From DASPSR01 sp035516175 (lineage in GTDB: Bacteria; Nitrospirota; UBA9217): DNA of 64,000 nucleotides. The stretch covers positions 7,146 through 71,145 of the forward strand of contig DATJAO010000063.1 of the NCBI GenBank assembly GCA_035516175.1. Reading direction: 5' to 3'. The position numbers and the translations under genes were made by a program. Each line of letters starts with the position of its first letter. The stretch's first letter is position 1. This document shows positions 27,144-36,506 of this stretch, piece by piece. The notes below the pieces were generated by a model. That model worked only from the letters and a program-made list of their open reading frames with translations, searched no databases and had not been told where the DNA came from.

Positions 27144-27791
27144 GTGATACAGCTCTTCAACGTTGAAAAATATTACGGCACCAGGGCCGTATTCCGCGGG
27201 ATCAATCTTGTCGTGGGCAGCGGGGAGTTCGTTGCGGTCATGGGCAGTTCAGGGTCAGGAAAGTCCACGCTACTGAACCTCATTGGCGGCATGGATGTTC
27301 CCGACAAAGGCATGATCACCATCGATCGGGAAGTCATATCATCCTACACCGAGGAGCAACTCACGGCGTACCGGCGGCAAAAGGTCGGCTTCGTCTTTCA
27401 GTTCTTCAACCTCCTGCCGAACATAACAGTCTATGAGAATATCGAGATACCGCTGCTCCTGAACGGGGAAGAGGGATACGAAGAAAAAATATCTGCGTAT
27501 ATAAGACTCGTCGGTCTCGAAGGAAGAGAGAACGACTACCCCTCTTCTCTTTCGGGCGGCGAGCAGCAGCGGGTCGCCATCGTGAGGGCCCTTATTCACG
27601 AACCCGGTATCATTCTTGCCGACGAACCCACCGGGAACCTGGACAGCCGTACCGGCGCGTCCATTGTCGAACTGATCAGAGATGCAGCCGGAAGAGACGG
27701 AAAGACGGTCGTGCTGGTCACCCATAATGAGGCTGTAGCGGAATATGCAGGCAGAATAATCAGGATACAGGACGGGACGCTGCTGCCGTGA
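27144..27791 (+). CDS. ABC transporter ATP-binding protein (LolD/MacB-type)
   Basis: 215 aa from a GTG start. Walker A GSSGSGKST, Q-loop VFQFFNLLPNITVYEN, signature LSGGEQQR, Walker B IILADEPTGNLD, H-loop LVTHN. It belongs to the class that partners with FtsX-like permeases in mechanotransmission or lipoprotein export. The permease gene follows 184 bases downstream and the AttH-like gene precedes it. Confidence 0.92.
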   Translation: MIQLFNVEKYYGTRAVFRGINLVVGSGEFVAVMGSSGSGKSTLLNLIGGMDVPDKGMITIDREVISSYTEEQLTAYRRQKVGFVFQFFNLLPNITVYENIEIPLLLNGEEGYEEKISAYIRLVGLEGRENDYPSSLSGGEQQRVAIVRALIHEPGIILADEPTGNLDSRTGASIVELIRDAAGRDGKTVVLVTHNEAVAEYAGRIIRIQDGTLLP

Positions 27792-27975
27792 AATACGCGA
27801 AACTCCTGATACGGACAAGCCGAAGGATTTAACCGAAAGCAGGAGCTCCTCAGCGACACGAATTGCATGAATTGTACGAAGAGCACAAATGAAACTCGGG
27901 ACTTATTCGCGTAATTCGTTTCATGCGTGACAGTCATGGCAAAGTTGTTGATTTTGTTTCTTCCCATTCTAAAAA

Positions 27976-30498
27976 ATGATTTGTAAGTTACTAAAACATA
28001 TCGTGCTTAGGACCGTGAAGGAAGAACGTTTTCTCACGGCTCTCTCGGTGTTCGGGGTAGCGCTCGGTATCGGCCTGTTCATGGGAGTGTCCGTCGCTAC
28101 AAACAGGGCGGTAAGGTCCTTCGAAGCGAATATCGCCGGTCTTGACCCGGCTTTCAAATATGAAGTCCTGGATTCATCCGGGATCGATTTCCCGGACAAG
28201 CTGTATAAGCCCATCAGGACCATTGCCGATAATAGCCTGCCGATGTTATTGGTGAACGCTTATATCCCTGGAGCGAATGAAACCGTCGATATTCAGGGAA
28301 TATACTCGGTAAAGGCCCTCCCTCTCCTGGGGATGTCCTCGAAAAAGGAACTCGATATCGAAGATTTTTTCACAAATCTGAACGGTGTGATCATAACAAA
28401 GAAGTATGCCGATTCGCATGATCTCAAAAAAGGGGACACCTTCAGTGCGTATGTCTATAATAATGAATACCGCCTCAAGATCGTGGGAATCATCGACGCG
28501 CCTTCGCTACCGGCAAATACGGTCTTCATGGACCTCGGCAACTATCAGGAGTATTTCAGAAAGATTGGTTATCTCACCAGGATCGATATTGCTGCCGATG
28601 AGAAAAGGGCTGATGAGATTGCCCGAATTCTCCCAGCCGGGCTTACCCTTGAAAAGAAACAACGGATACTTCTGAACCAGAAGTCCTTGATCGACGCCTT
28701 CAGATTCAACCTCAGGTTCGTGACCTTCCTTGCTGTTTTGGTCGGAGTATTCCTCCTTTATAACACTGTATTTATCTCAGTGGTCAAGCGGAGGACAGAG
28801 ATCGGCATCCTGCGCGGACTGGGTATGGACCGGAAAACCATGGTCGCCCTCTTCTCAATCCAGGGAATGATCCTGGGGTTCTCGGGCTCGCTCCTCGGCA
28901 TCATATTTGGCCAGTTATGCGCGTGGTTTTCCATCATTGCGGTGGGAAAGACCATCGCTCAATTCTACCGCAGCATGGACATATCGGATTACCTTATCAC
29001 CTGGGAAGATGCTCTCTCAACCTTGATATTGGGTCTTGTCGCATCATTTCTCGCCTCGCTTGTCCCCGCGCTCGAATCAGCGAATGTGAGGCCGAACGAA
29101 AGCTCGCGGGAAGGAACCTTCGAGAAGGCATATAAAAACCGTCAGAGGACTCTTTCGATTATCGGCGTCTTTTCCATCCTGTGCGGAGGCGTCATCACCT
29201 ATGCAGACTATCGCTATGTTCCCTTCAATTTCCCCTGGCTGTCCTACGCAGGGATTGTTTTACTCATTCTCGGCTGCACGTTCAACGCACCTGCTTATCT
29301 CGGGGCAAGTCTCAGGGGGCTGAAGAGACCGCTCCAGAAATTGTTCAAGGCACCCGCGCGGATCGCCGTGGGTGACACAAAGGGAAGCCGTTTCCGGTTT
29401 TCCCTGGCGCTCATGAGTGTTGCCGTGAGTTCGGCACTGATCGTCGCAACGGTTTCGTCTGTTTATTCTTTTAAATCCTCGTTCATCGACTGGATCAATA
29501 CCTATATCGCGGCCGACGTTTACATCAAGCCCGCCTCATGCACATCGAATTTCTGCTTTTATCCTTTGGATGATGAAATTGTGAATGCCGTGGAGCATTT
29601 ACCCGGAGTAGAAAACATCGGCAAGTACCGGGCGCTCCAGATCGACTTCCATGGCCAAAAGGTCGTGGCCGGATTCGGAAATTCAGAATTGTTATGGAAA
29701 TACGGGCCCAACATCGGTAACAGAGAGAAGGAGCGGATACAAAGACTCGCCCAATATCGGGAAGTTTCGATATCGGACTACCTCAAAGTAAAGTACGGTC
29801 TGAAGAGGGGAGACACCATCGAACTTCAAACACCGAAAGGAAGGGTAGCGTTCGCTATCAATAACACCTCCATCAGCTATTCAACGATGTCGGGATTCAT
29901 GTATATGGACCGGCGATGGCTGAAGGAATACTGGGGCCTGGATGACACGATGCAGCTCAGCGTTTACCTCACGAATGGCCAGGACGCGGGACAATTCATA
30001 CGAAACGTCGAGAAGACGCTCGGTGGCAAATATTCACTTGGCATAACTGACAACAGAGAGCTTCGTCAGGCAGCGCTCAGGATCTTCGACAAGAGCTTTG
30101 CCCTCACGTATACCATAGAACTGATCGCGATCGTAATTTCACTTATCGGCGTGGTGAACGCGCTTCTCATCCTCGTCTTCGAAAAGAAACGCGAGATCTC
30201 TGTATTGCGGTATCTTGGCGCGACCTGGCGTCATATCCGGCAGGTCATGGTTATATCGGCGGGCATTGTGGGCTTTACCGGGATCGCGCTGGGCTGCATC
30301 ATGGGTTCCGCAATCAGCATCGTGATAACGCACGTGATCAACAAGATCTCTTTCGGATGGGAGGTGAGCTTGCGGATCCCGTTCCTCCCGATTTCCCTGC
30401 TCATGGCCTTCCTCTTTACCACGACGTTGCTGGCCGGCCTTGTGCCTTCCTACCTTGCACGGAAAATAGATCCTAAAGCATTCATCAGCTTTGAATGA
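27976..30498 (+). CDS. FtsX/MacB-type ABC permease, double-length
   Basis: 840 aa. Two FtsX-like halves are present: TM at the N-terminus (about 20-42), a first periplasmic domain, a three-helix block (about 235-375), a further helix pair around 395-420, a second periplasmic domain (about 490-690) and a final three-helix block (about 700-835). In attEFGH operons two permease genes (F and G) are separate; here both halves are in one polypeptide, as in some YtrF/DevC-like relatives. With the ATPase it should extract or move a lipid-like cargo handled by the AttH protein. Confidence 0.88.
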   Translation: MICKLLKHIVLRTVKEERFLTALSVFGVALGIGLFMGVSVATNRAVRSFEANIAGLDPAFKYEVLDSSGIDFPDKLYKPIRTIADNSLPMLLVNAYIPGANETVDIQGIYSVKALPLLGMSSKKELDIEDFFTNLNGVIITKKYADSHDLKKGDTFSAYVYNNEYRLKIVGIIDAPSLPANTVFMDLGNYQEYFRKIGYLTRIDIAADEKRADEIARILPAGLTLEKKQRILLNQKSLIDAFRFNLRFVTFLAVLVGVFLLYNTVFISVVKRRTEIGILRGLGMDRKTMVALFSIQGMILGFSGSLLGIIFGQLCAWFSIIAVGKTIAQFYRSMDISDYLITWEDALSTLILGLVASFLASLVPALESANVRPNESSREGTFEKAYKNRQRTLSIIGVFSILCGGVITYADYRYVPFNFPWLSYAGIVLLILGCTFNAPAYLGASLRGLKRPLQKLFKAPARIAVGDTKGSRFRFSLALMSVAVSSALIVATVSSVYSFKSSFIDWINTYIAADVYIKPASCTSNFCFYPLDDEIVNAVEHLPGVENIGKYRALQIDFHGQKVVAGFGNSELLWKYGPNIGNREKERIQRLAQYREVSISDYLKVKYGLKRGDTIELQTPKGRVAFAINNTSISYSTMSGFMYMDRRWLKEYWGLDDTMQLSVYLTNGQDAGQFIRNVEKTLGGKYSLGITDNRELRQAALRIFDKSFALTYTIELIAIVISLIGVVNALLILVFEKKREISVLRYLGATWRHIRQVMVISAGIVGFTGIALGCIMGSAISIVITHVINKISFGWEVSLRIPFLPISLLMAFLFTTTLLAGLVPSYLARKIDPKAFISFE

Positions 30499-30795
30499 CG
30501 AGGCTCAGTCTGACTGGACAGCAGGTCATTCACGGGGGATAGTCGCTTTATGTGATCTTTTTTTCTGCTGCGCGATTCCGGCTACCGGCCGGGGATCGTA
30601 AAGAACAGGCGCATCTTGGCCGACTACGCGAAAGAATGGAAGATGGGCCGCTTCGTTTTTTGATGCAAACTGCGCGGCAGTTTCAGCACTTCGCTGTGTT
30701 TAGTTTGCGGACTTCTGGCAGCGGTAGGATTTGAAAAATGCCATTCTCCCTTTCCGGCAGAATCCTTTTGTCTTTCCACTTGCGGGTGCCCGCAG
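30499..30795. other. convergent intergenic region, 297 bases
   Basis: No gene supported. T-runs occur on both strands (for example TTTTTTT near 30551 and GTTTTTTG near 30656) and may end the two converging operons, but no stem is long enough to call a terminator. Confidence 0.35.
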
Positions 30796-32619
30796 CTAAT
30801 TCACCTTCACCATGAAATCAAAGAGAAGGACCTTGTCCTGGTGTTTCACCTGACAAAAGATCTTGTATACCCCCTTTACAGGAAAGACGATGAAGGCATC
30901 TATTTCCGGGCCGTACAGTTCTGAGGGCTTCACATGCATTTGCTCCGCATGCATATGAGAGTCGCCGGGAGTGACCCCGTGGGCGTGGATGAACTGCGTG
31001 AGGTCGGTGCGCACGACAGCAAGGTGCATGGGAGCGCCCAGGAAGGGCCCGAGGTCCGTAACGGGTCTTCCATTTTTTGTAATAAGAAATCGTAGCAGCG
31101 TCTCCGGGCCGGCCTCGATGCTCTTCGAGGACGTCATCAGGGAAACATGATATTCTCCGAAGCCCTTCTCTCTTGAGGTATCGACCATCGGCGCTCTCAT
31201 CGTCGGCTGACCCGCGACGCTGAGAGAAGCCGATTTGCTGTAAAGCCCGTCTGGTAACGCAAAGTCGAGTCCGACGAGATACGCTCCCGCCTTCGGAAAC
31301 GTGAAATGCAGCGGGAATGTTGCCGTGCTCACCATCTCCTCGGTGACGGGGCCCAGGTCCTCGGGATGTATATGCGCAAAGACATTCAGGTCTTCGCCGA
31401 TGATGATGGCATGGAGTATGCGCTCATGGTGGACCGTCAATCCTTCGACGGGCCTGCCTTGCTGGTCTTCAAGGTGAACTATCATCGACACCGGGGTCCC
31501 GGCGGTGATATGGACGGGATTTGTCTCAAGGCGTAAGACAGGCGCAGGTCCAGTGCCGGGATGATGAGACATGTGCTCATCGTGCTCATGGCCCGCAAGT
31601 TGGCCTGCGCCATGCATATGTTCGAGATGTAAAAAATGTCGTGCGGGGATCTCATGCTGAAGCAGGGCGGCACAAAACAGGATTACCACAACGAGCAATG
31701 CCTCAATCCTTACGCTTCGCACGAACCGTATGGCAAGCGGGCGGCCTTTCAGATCTCGTGTGAGGGATAGGAGAATGGGCGCGACGAGGCGACTGATGAT
31801 CCCCGGGCTCGTTGCAGGAATGCCTGCCCATTCCTGCAAACGTGGCACGCTAATATAACGATTGAACGCGCCGAGACCAAGAAGCAGGAAAAACAAAACG
31901 GTTTTTGCGATTACCGTCCGACCATAGGGTGATTTCAACACAGCCTCAATGCTGCCCGCATTAATCCATGCCTGATAAATTGCGGTACAGGCAATGATCC
32001 AGACTGCAATGCCTGCGATTCTTGAAAATCTGGCCGCAACACCTGCTATGGACTGCGCAGCATGATCATCCTGTTTCACCATGTGAGGAAGAATCACAAC
32101 GGTAAGCGCAATGAGGCCGCCACCCCAGACCAAAGCGCCAAGGAGGTGGAGCCAGTCCATGATTTCGGCGACGCTGAAATCTCCCTTGTCAGCGGCATGC
32201 CCTGAAGCGCTCTCTGTAAAGGCAATGATCGTGCCGAGGCAGAACAGGATGATGAGGACAAGACGTGTGTCACGGATCTTTCTGATCTTTCCGGCAACAA
32301 GCATGAGAACGAGGCAGACGATGCGGATGAGCCAGACGTGGCCCGAGTGAGTTTTAAACAACACGGTCGGCACCATAGGAAAAGAAGAAATGACTGTCTC
32401 CCCGCTCATCTCCCCGACGCGCAGGAAGAGATTGATGACGCTTCCGGCCATTGCTGCTGCCACGGAGACGAAAAAGAAGAGCCATAATCGGTTTTGCGGA
32501 CGGGGATCGGGGTTTTCTGCTTCAGAAAGGACGTAGAGGAAAAAAACGAGAATTCCTGTGCACAAGGCTATGGAGATGAGTTCGAGCCAAAGAGGCATGC
32601 TGTGGCTTAAGATGTCCAT
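30796..32619 (-). CDS. copD: CopD-type copper-resistance membrane protein with long metal-binding C-terminus
   Basis: 607 aa from the ATG at 32619, which has AAAGGAG 11 bases upstream. Residues about 10-350 contain eight or so membrane helices with the CopD pattern (DWLHLLGALVWGGGLIALT). The region around 350-385 is His-rich (HFLHLEHMHG, HEHDEHMSHH). The rest (about 385-607) is a periplasmic all-beta region with more His/Met pairs (HMHAEQMH, HIHPEDLG). Fused domains of this sort suggest copper capture before or after transport. It is the third gene of an operon with an OMP gene and copC, 20 bases apart. Confidence 0.85.
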   Translation of the reverse strand: MDILSHSMPLWLELISIALCTGILVFFLYVLSEAENPDPRPQNRLWLFFFVSVAAAMAGSVINLFLRVGEMSGETVISSFPMVPTVLFKTHSGHVWLIRIVCLVLMLVAGKIRKIRDTRLVLIILFCLGTIIAFTESASGHAADKGDFSVAEIMDWLHLLGALVWGGGLIALTVVILPHMVKQDDHAAQSIAGVAARFSRIAGIAVWIIACTAIYQAWINAGSIEAVLKSPYGRTVIAKTVLFFLLLGLGAFNRYISVPRLQEWAGIPATSPGIISRLVAPILLSLTRDLKGRPLAIRFVRSVRIEALLVVVILFCAALLQHEIPARHFLHLEHMHGAGQLAGHEHDEHMSHHPGTGPAPVLRLETNPVHITAGTPVSMIVHLEDQQGRPVEGLTVHHERILHAIIIGEDLNVFAHIHPEDLGPVTEEMVSTATFPLHFTFPKAGAYLVGLDFALPDGLYSKSASLSVAGQPTMRAPMVDTSREKGFGEYHVSLMTSSKSIEAGPETLLRFLITKNGRPVTDLGPFLGAPMHLAVVRTDLTQFIHAHGVTPGDSHMHAEQMHVKPSELYGPEIDAFIVFPVKGVYKIFCQVKHQDKVLLFDFMVKVN

Positions 32620-32638
32620 GGACAGCCGATCTCCTTTC

Positions 32639-33028
32639 TCACTTGATGGTGAATGTGAAGTTGCCCGAGGTCCGGTGTCCATCCCTCGCTACTACGCTCC
32701 ACATGACGATATAAGAACCTGGCGGCAGGGGAGGCACGCTCACCTCCAGGAGCGTGGGATCGGACGGATCCACGCGGCCGTCGCCCTTATCGACCATCGT
32801 GTTGTCCTTCGCAGCATGCACCATGATCGAGGAAAAAATTGGCTCCAGATCACTGTCGAACCAGATGCGGACAAGAGAGGGAGGGGTTGAAACCGTGGAC
32901 CCTACTTTCGGATCGGCATGGTCAGGGTATGCATGGGCGAAGGAATCTGTCGGTACCATGCACAGGCATATTACAGAGAAGAGCGCAGCCATGATGCAGC
33001 GCCCTGGATGCCGGCTCATTGCATTCAT
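32639..33028 (-). CDS. copC: CopC-type periplasmic copper-binding protein
   Basis: 129 aa. Signal peptide about 1-31 ends SFAHA, leaving His at the mature N-terminus as expected for CopC copper(II) sites. The Ig-like beta-sandwich has the family blocks HADPKVGSTVSTPPSLVRIW and WSVVARDGHRTSGNFTFTI, the latter with the copper-ligand region D-G-H. It lies between the OMP and copD genes. Confidence 0.9.
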   Translation of the reverse strand: MNAMSRHPGRCIMAALFSVICLCMVPTDSFAHAYPDHADPKVGSTVSTPPSLVRIWFDSDLEPIFSSIMVHAAKDNTMVDKGDGRVDPSDPTLLEVSVPPLPPGSYIVMWSVVARDGHRTSGNFTFTIK

Positions 33029-33044
33029 GGGAATATCGGCCGCC

Positions 33045-33959
33045 CTATGCTCTTCGGGAAAAGGTCGTCGATAAGAGATGAAAAAGGGCGAAGACCCCCG
33101 TCCCCGCTCCCGAACGCGGGTTCATGGGGATCTCCGCGGCAATGCCCAGCTCCGTGTATCTGCCGATCCAGGTTATCCCCGGGTTTACGGTCCCAGTCGT
33201 CTGATTCTTACAGTCCGCGTTCAGGCAGGTTTCCATGGGAAATTCAACCACAAAAACCATGCGGTTGAAGGGCTGACCGAGGCCGATGTCCTTTACGACG
33301 GACTGGAGATACATCAGGCTATACTGGACAGTGAACGCCCAGGTCAGTGTCGTAGGGTTCTTAACGTCGTCCGTGGTCTCCTGTGTAGGGATGTTCGGGC
33401 CGATGACGCCGGTGACGGCAAGGGGCCTCAGAAAGCTCGTTGGCTCAAACAGGTCGCCGAACCCTTTGCCGAAATAGAAGGCCGGAGATATTGTCGAGAA
33501 CTGATTGGACACGTTATGATTTCCGGTGTTGCCGATCTCATCCGAAACGCCGACGGAAAGGATCGTTTCATGCTCGGCGCTCGTATAGAACTGATACTTT
33601 ACATTCACTACCAGATTACCGTAACCGCTAACCGTGCCGTCCCCCTCCGTGTGGAGGCGTTGGTAAGATTCGTCGGCTTCTACCCCGAAGTTGGGTATGA
33701 TACGTTTCGAATATCCTACATCAAGTGACGAGTTCTGGATGCGCGGCCCTCCAGCCTCGTCGTTCATCTTTATGGAATTGTAGAGCACGGAGAACTCATC
33801 GGAAATGAACGGATCATCAACGGCAAAGGTGGTAGGGAAAAACCGCTGTCCCGCAACCCCATGTGCCCATGAGGACGGGGGTATCGCCAGAACAAAAGCC
33901 AGAGCCGCACCGAATGCTGCCATGGTCATCCTGCAGGGGCGGCGTTGAGAGATGATCAT
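33045..33959 (-). CDS. outer-membrane beta-barrel-like protein of the copper operon
   Basis: 304 aa from the ATG at 33959, chosen because AAGGAGG lies 3 bases upstream; a longer frame reaches 34019. The signal peptide (about 10-34, ending SSWAHG) precedes a protein built of alternating beta-strands, e.g. YGNLVVNVKYQFYTSAEHET. It resembles transporter-like outer-membrane proteins found beside copC/copD. One Cys pair (CLNADC) lies near the C-terminus. It is first in the operon, with promoter and palindromic operator directly upstream. Confidence 0.7.
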   Translation of the reverse strand: MIISQRRPCRMTMAAFGAALAFVLAIPPSSWAHGVAGQRFFPTTFAVDDPFISDEFSVLYNSIKMNDEAGGPRIQNSSLDVGYSKRIIPNFGVEADESYQRLHTEGDGTVSGYGNLVVNVKYQFYTSAEHETILSVGVSDEIGNTGNHNVSNQFSTISPAFYFGKGFGDLFEPTSFLRPLAVTGVIGPNIPTQETTDDVKNPTTLTWAFTVQYSLMYLQSVVKDIGLGQPFNRMVFVVEFPMETCLNADCKNQTTGTVNPGITWIGRYTELGIAAEIPMNPRSGAGTGVFALFHLLSTTFSRRA

Positions 33960-34009
33960 ATGCCTCCTTATTCCCATTACTAAATGTTCCTTCCAGGGTG
34001 TTTTATGGG

Positions 34010-34024
34010 GACAAATCATTTGTC
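34010..34024. promoter_or_regulatory. perfect 7-1-7 palindrome, candidate operator of the copper operon
   Basis: GACAAAT-C-ATTTGTC is perfectly symmetrical and lies immediately downstream of the -10 box, overlapping the predicted transcription start near 34020. That is a typical place for a repressor. It does not match the CopY, CueR or CsoR sites I know well enough to name. Confidence 0.55.
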
Positions 34025-34026
34025 TA

Positions 34027-34055
34027 ATTCTATTAGCGAATCAGAACGGGGTCAA
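34027..34055 (-). promoter_or_regulatory. sigma70-type promoter of the copper operon
   Basis: On the minus strand TTGACC (34050-34055) and TAGAAT (34027-34032) are 17 bases apart. The leader is about 60 bases long. Confidence 0.65.
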
Positions 34056-34283
34056 GCAACAGCGGACATTTTTGTGGCTCGCACGAGATCGTTTAATTGA
34101 GCCGACCATCAGAGTCACGTCTCAAAACATCATCGTATGAGCCCTGCCTTACTCTCCTGCCATGAGATCACATTAAAGAGGAATGCCTTGCTTCTTAATG
34201 TCGTGACACAGGCTGCTCATCGCAGACCCCGGGCTGTTTTTTTTCAGAGAGCCTTATCATCCCACTATGAACAATTCCTTACC

Positions 34284-34311
34284 TTGACATCCTGCCTTCG
34301 TACGTTATCAT
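34284..34311 (+). promoter_or_regulatory. sigma70-type promoter of the quinone oxidoreductase gene
   Basis: TTGACA (34284-34289) and TATCAT (34306-34311) are separated by 16 bases. The rest of the 34020-34378 spacer shows no gene. Confidence 0.6.
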
Positions 34312-34378
34312 AATAAATAAGGATTGTCCCTACCCAGAGGACAAGACAGATTACTTGACATCGAATGGAGGAAAAACC

Positions 34379-35353
34379 ATGAAAGCCATCAGGATTTCAA
34401 GCTATGGTAACGCTGATATGCTGAAGCTGACGGACGCTGAGCCGAAGCCGACGCCTGCGACGGGGCAGGTCCTCGTGAAAATTCACGCGGCAGGCGTAAA
34501 CTTCGTGGATATTTACCAGCGAAGAGGAATCTACCCGGTGAAACTTCCCTTCATCCCCGGGTTGGAGGCATCTGGCATTGTAGAAGCAGTTGGTGAAAAG
34601 GTCTCCGAATTCCGCCATGGAGACCGGGTCTCCTATACAGGGCACATAGGGAGCTACAGCGAGTACACGGCAATCGATGCCGGAAGGCTGATCACCCTGC
34701 CGAAAGATCTGTCATTTGAACAGGGGGCGGCCTTCCCTTTGCAGGGAATGACGGCGCACTACCTTATTCATGATTTCCATGAACCGAAGCCAGGAGACAC
34801 GGTCCTGGTTCACGCAGCAGCAGGGGGAGTGGGGCTCCAGCTGGTACAGTGGGCGAAACATCTCGGCGCGAGGGTCATCGGAACGGTCTCAACCGAGGAA
34901 AAGGCGCGCGCGGCGAAAGAGGCAGGCGCCGATCATGTCATCCTGTACACAAAGCAGGATTTCGTGAGCGAAACGAAGCGATTGACCGACGGGCACGGTG
35001 CTGATCTCATCCTTGACGGCGTGGCGAAAACCACGTTCCCGGGCGATCTCGAGGCAGCTGCAACCCATGGCCATGTAGTTATCTTTGGTTCAGCAAGCGG
35101 TCCCGCTGACCCCATTGTGCCTAATTCCCTCATGGCGAAGTCGATTTCCGTTTCCGGAGGAAGCCTGGTCAACTTTACGGCCACGCGCGAAGATCTGCTT
35201 CGTCGGTCAAAGGATGTCCTAAGCGCTATTAAAGAGGGTTGGTTAAAATTGCGTATCAGCCAGGTTCTGTCGCTGTCTGAGGCGGAGAGGGCGCATCGAT
35301 TGCTTGAGGGCCGACAGTCCATGGGCAAGATCGTTCTGAAGGTGGTCGACTGA
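34379..35353 (+). CDS. qor: NADPH:quinone oxidoreductase (MDR, zeta-crystallin-like)
   Basis: 324 aa from the ATG at 34379, preceded by GGAGG. N-terminal MKAIRISSYGNADMLKL, substrate loop AGVNFVDIYQRRGIYP (the QOR signature), nucleotide fold VLVHAAAGGVGLQLVQWAK. No zinc ligands. It is longer and closer to true QOR than the enzyme at 6261. It reduces quinones or enals with NADPH in the cytosol. Monocistronic, with its own promoter. Confidence 0.9.
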   Translation: MKAIRISSYGNADMLKLTDAEPKPTPATGQVLVKIHAAGVNFVDIYQRRGIYPVKLPFIPGLEASGIVEAVGEKVSEFRHGDRVSYTGHIGSYSEYTAIDAGRLITLPKDLSFEQGAAFPLQGMTAHYLIHDFHEPKPGDTVLVHAAAGGVGLQLVQWAKHLGARVIGTVSTEEKARAAKEAGADHVILYTKQDFVSETKRLTDGHGADLILDGVAKTTFPGDLEAAATHGHVVIFGSASGPADPIVPNSLMAKSISVSGGSLVNFTATREDLLRRSKDVLSAIKEGWLKLRISQVLSLSEAERAHRLLEGRQSMGKIVLKVVD

Positions 35354-35472
35354 ACGAAGAGGTGAGAATTGATAAAAAATTTACAGCGTAGATGCGAAAA
35401 TTGCGGAGTGATCAGAAGTTTAGATCAGATATCAATTCTACGGGTTAAAAAAAACAGCCCGCTGAAAGGATT

Positions 35473-35859
35473 CTATTTTACCTGCTTGCTGTACTGAATG
35501 CTGACTTCGTAGGCGATACTGGCATGACCGAGGCGGAGGTTCTCGCTTTTCCCGTTACAAACGATCTTCCCCTTTATTGATTTCTTGCGGTTCTTAACCA
35601 GACTGGTAACCACCGGGGTCAAGTCAAAACCGCCATTGATACATTCTTCCCGCATGCAATCCATGCGAAAACAGGCATAATCGGTGGGAAAGAAATTGAC
35701 TACGCGCTTCATCAGGATGGGGTCTGCCGTTCTCTGGTAATAGATCATGTGCAACACAATGCATGAAACTCCGGGCAAGCGTTCTGAAACCAGTCCAGCG
35801 GCGAGCATGGTGTTCTTCTTCAGTTCCATTTTTTCGAGATAATTTTGTTTGTGCGTCAT
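35473..35859 (-). CDS. conserved protein of unknown function with Cys motif
   Basis: 128 aa. The middle reads FRMDCMREECINGGFDLTPV followed by a basic segment and KGKIVCNGKSENLRLGHASI; the end is AYEVSIQYSKQV. The Cys residues (C-x4-C and one later) could bind metal. Proteins with a similar 'ECxNGGFDLTPV' core recur in environmental bacteria without known function. A strong terminator lies just upstream on the same strand (35889-35923), so its expression may be attenuated. Confidence 0.6.
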   Translation of the reverse strand: MTHKQNYLEKMELKKNTMLAAGLVSERLPGVSCIVLHMIYYQRTADPILMKRVVNFFPTDYACFRMDCMREECINGGFDLTPVVTSLVKNRKKSIKGKIVCNGKSENLRLGHASIAYEVSIQYSKQVK

Positions 35860-35888
35860 TTTTCCCTTTTCAGGACAAAAGTGTCCTT

Positions 35889-35923
35889 AATAAAAATGCC
35901 ACAAAGACACTCGTCTTTGCGGC
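35889..35923 (-). terminator. terminator/attenuator 30 bases upstream of the 128-aa gene
   Basis: On the minus strand an 11-bp stem (arms 35913-35923 and 35898-35908, one G-T) with a GAGT loop is followed by ATTTTTATT. There is no minus-strand gene immediately upstream for it to end. Confidence 0.65.
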
Positions 35924-36506
35924 CTTGCCAGTTTCAGTCCTTGCAAAAACTCTCAAATATAATCGCACTTTTTGTACCCAAAGTCAACAGGTGATTTGGT
36001 CTCCCTTGGGGCAGGCGGACCCTGTTAGAGATATCGGGCTCAGCGTGAGAGTATGCGCAAGAACAGAAATATATGAAATATCAGTAATAAAATTGATGAG
36101 ATTAAATCCTTCATCCAGAACGTGATGAATGCAGTGCAACTTTTTTTCGACGCGATTATTGCTTCTTTAGTTTTATAACTATTAACTGGAATCTTCCCAA
36201 TCTTGCCATTTCACCTGTTCCGCGCTATCTTTAAAAAGTAATCATTTCCATCTCAGCATGTATGATGCCGTGACATTGCAAGCGAAGAAGTTTAGTCCGT
36301 CCTGGAGAGCCGCCGACTTCTGTTAGTACCGTACGTTATGTAGAGGTGATGGTGGCGGAAAGCTGCCATCTAGAGCCGCCAGACAACTTTGTTCTCTAAC
36401 TGAATTAACTTTGCAGATCTTGTCTCCCATGAGCATCTTTCCTTAGAATAAGGTAAACTGGATAATCATATCAGATCCGGTTATCTATCCTGGTGAGGAG
36501 GGCAGC
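35924..36506. other. intergenic region, about 580 bases
   Basis: No gene. Together with the attenuator it spans 35860-36506. The stretch near 36345-36390 can form a small hairpin (ATGGTGGC-GGAAA-GCTGCCAT, two wobbles). I looked for a molybdenum-cofactor riboswitch because of the downstream genes and could not identify one. GAGGAGGGC before 36507 is the ribosome site of the next gene. Confidence 0.4.

Noticed and set aside
30560..30662. Protein-like frame ending AKEWKMGRFVF
   Set aside because: About 30 codons, no start codon or ribosome site; could be chance.
36340..36400. Molybdenum-cofactor riboswitch before the hydroxylase operon
   Set aside because: Only a weak hairpin with wobble pairs; conserved Moco-motif sequence not recognised.
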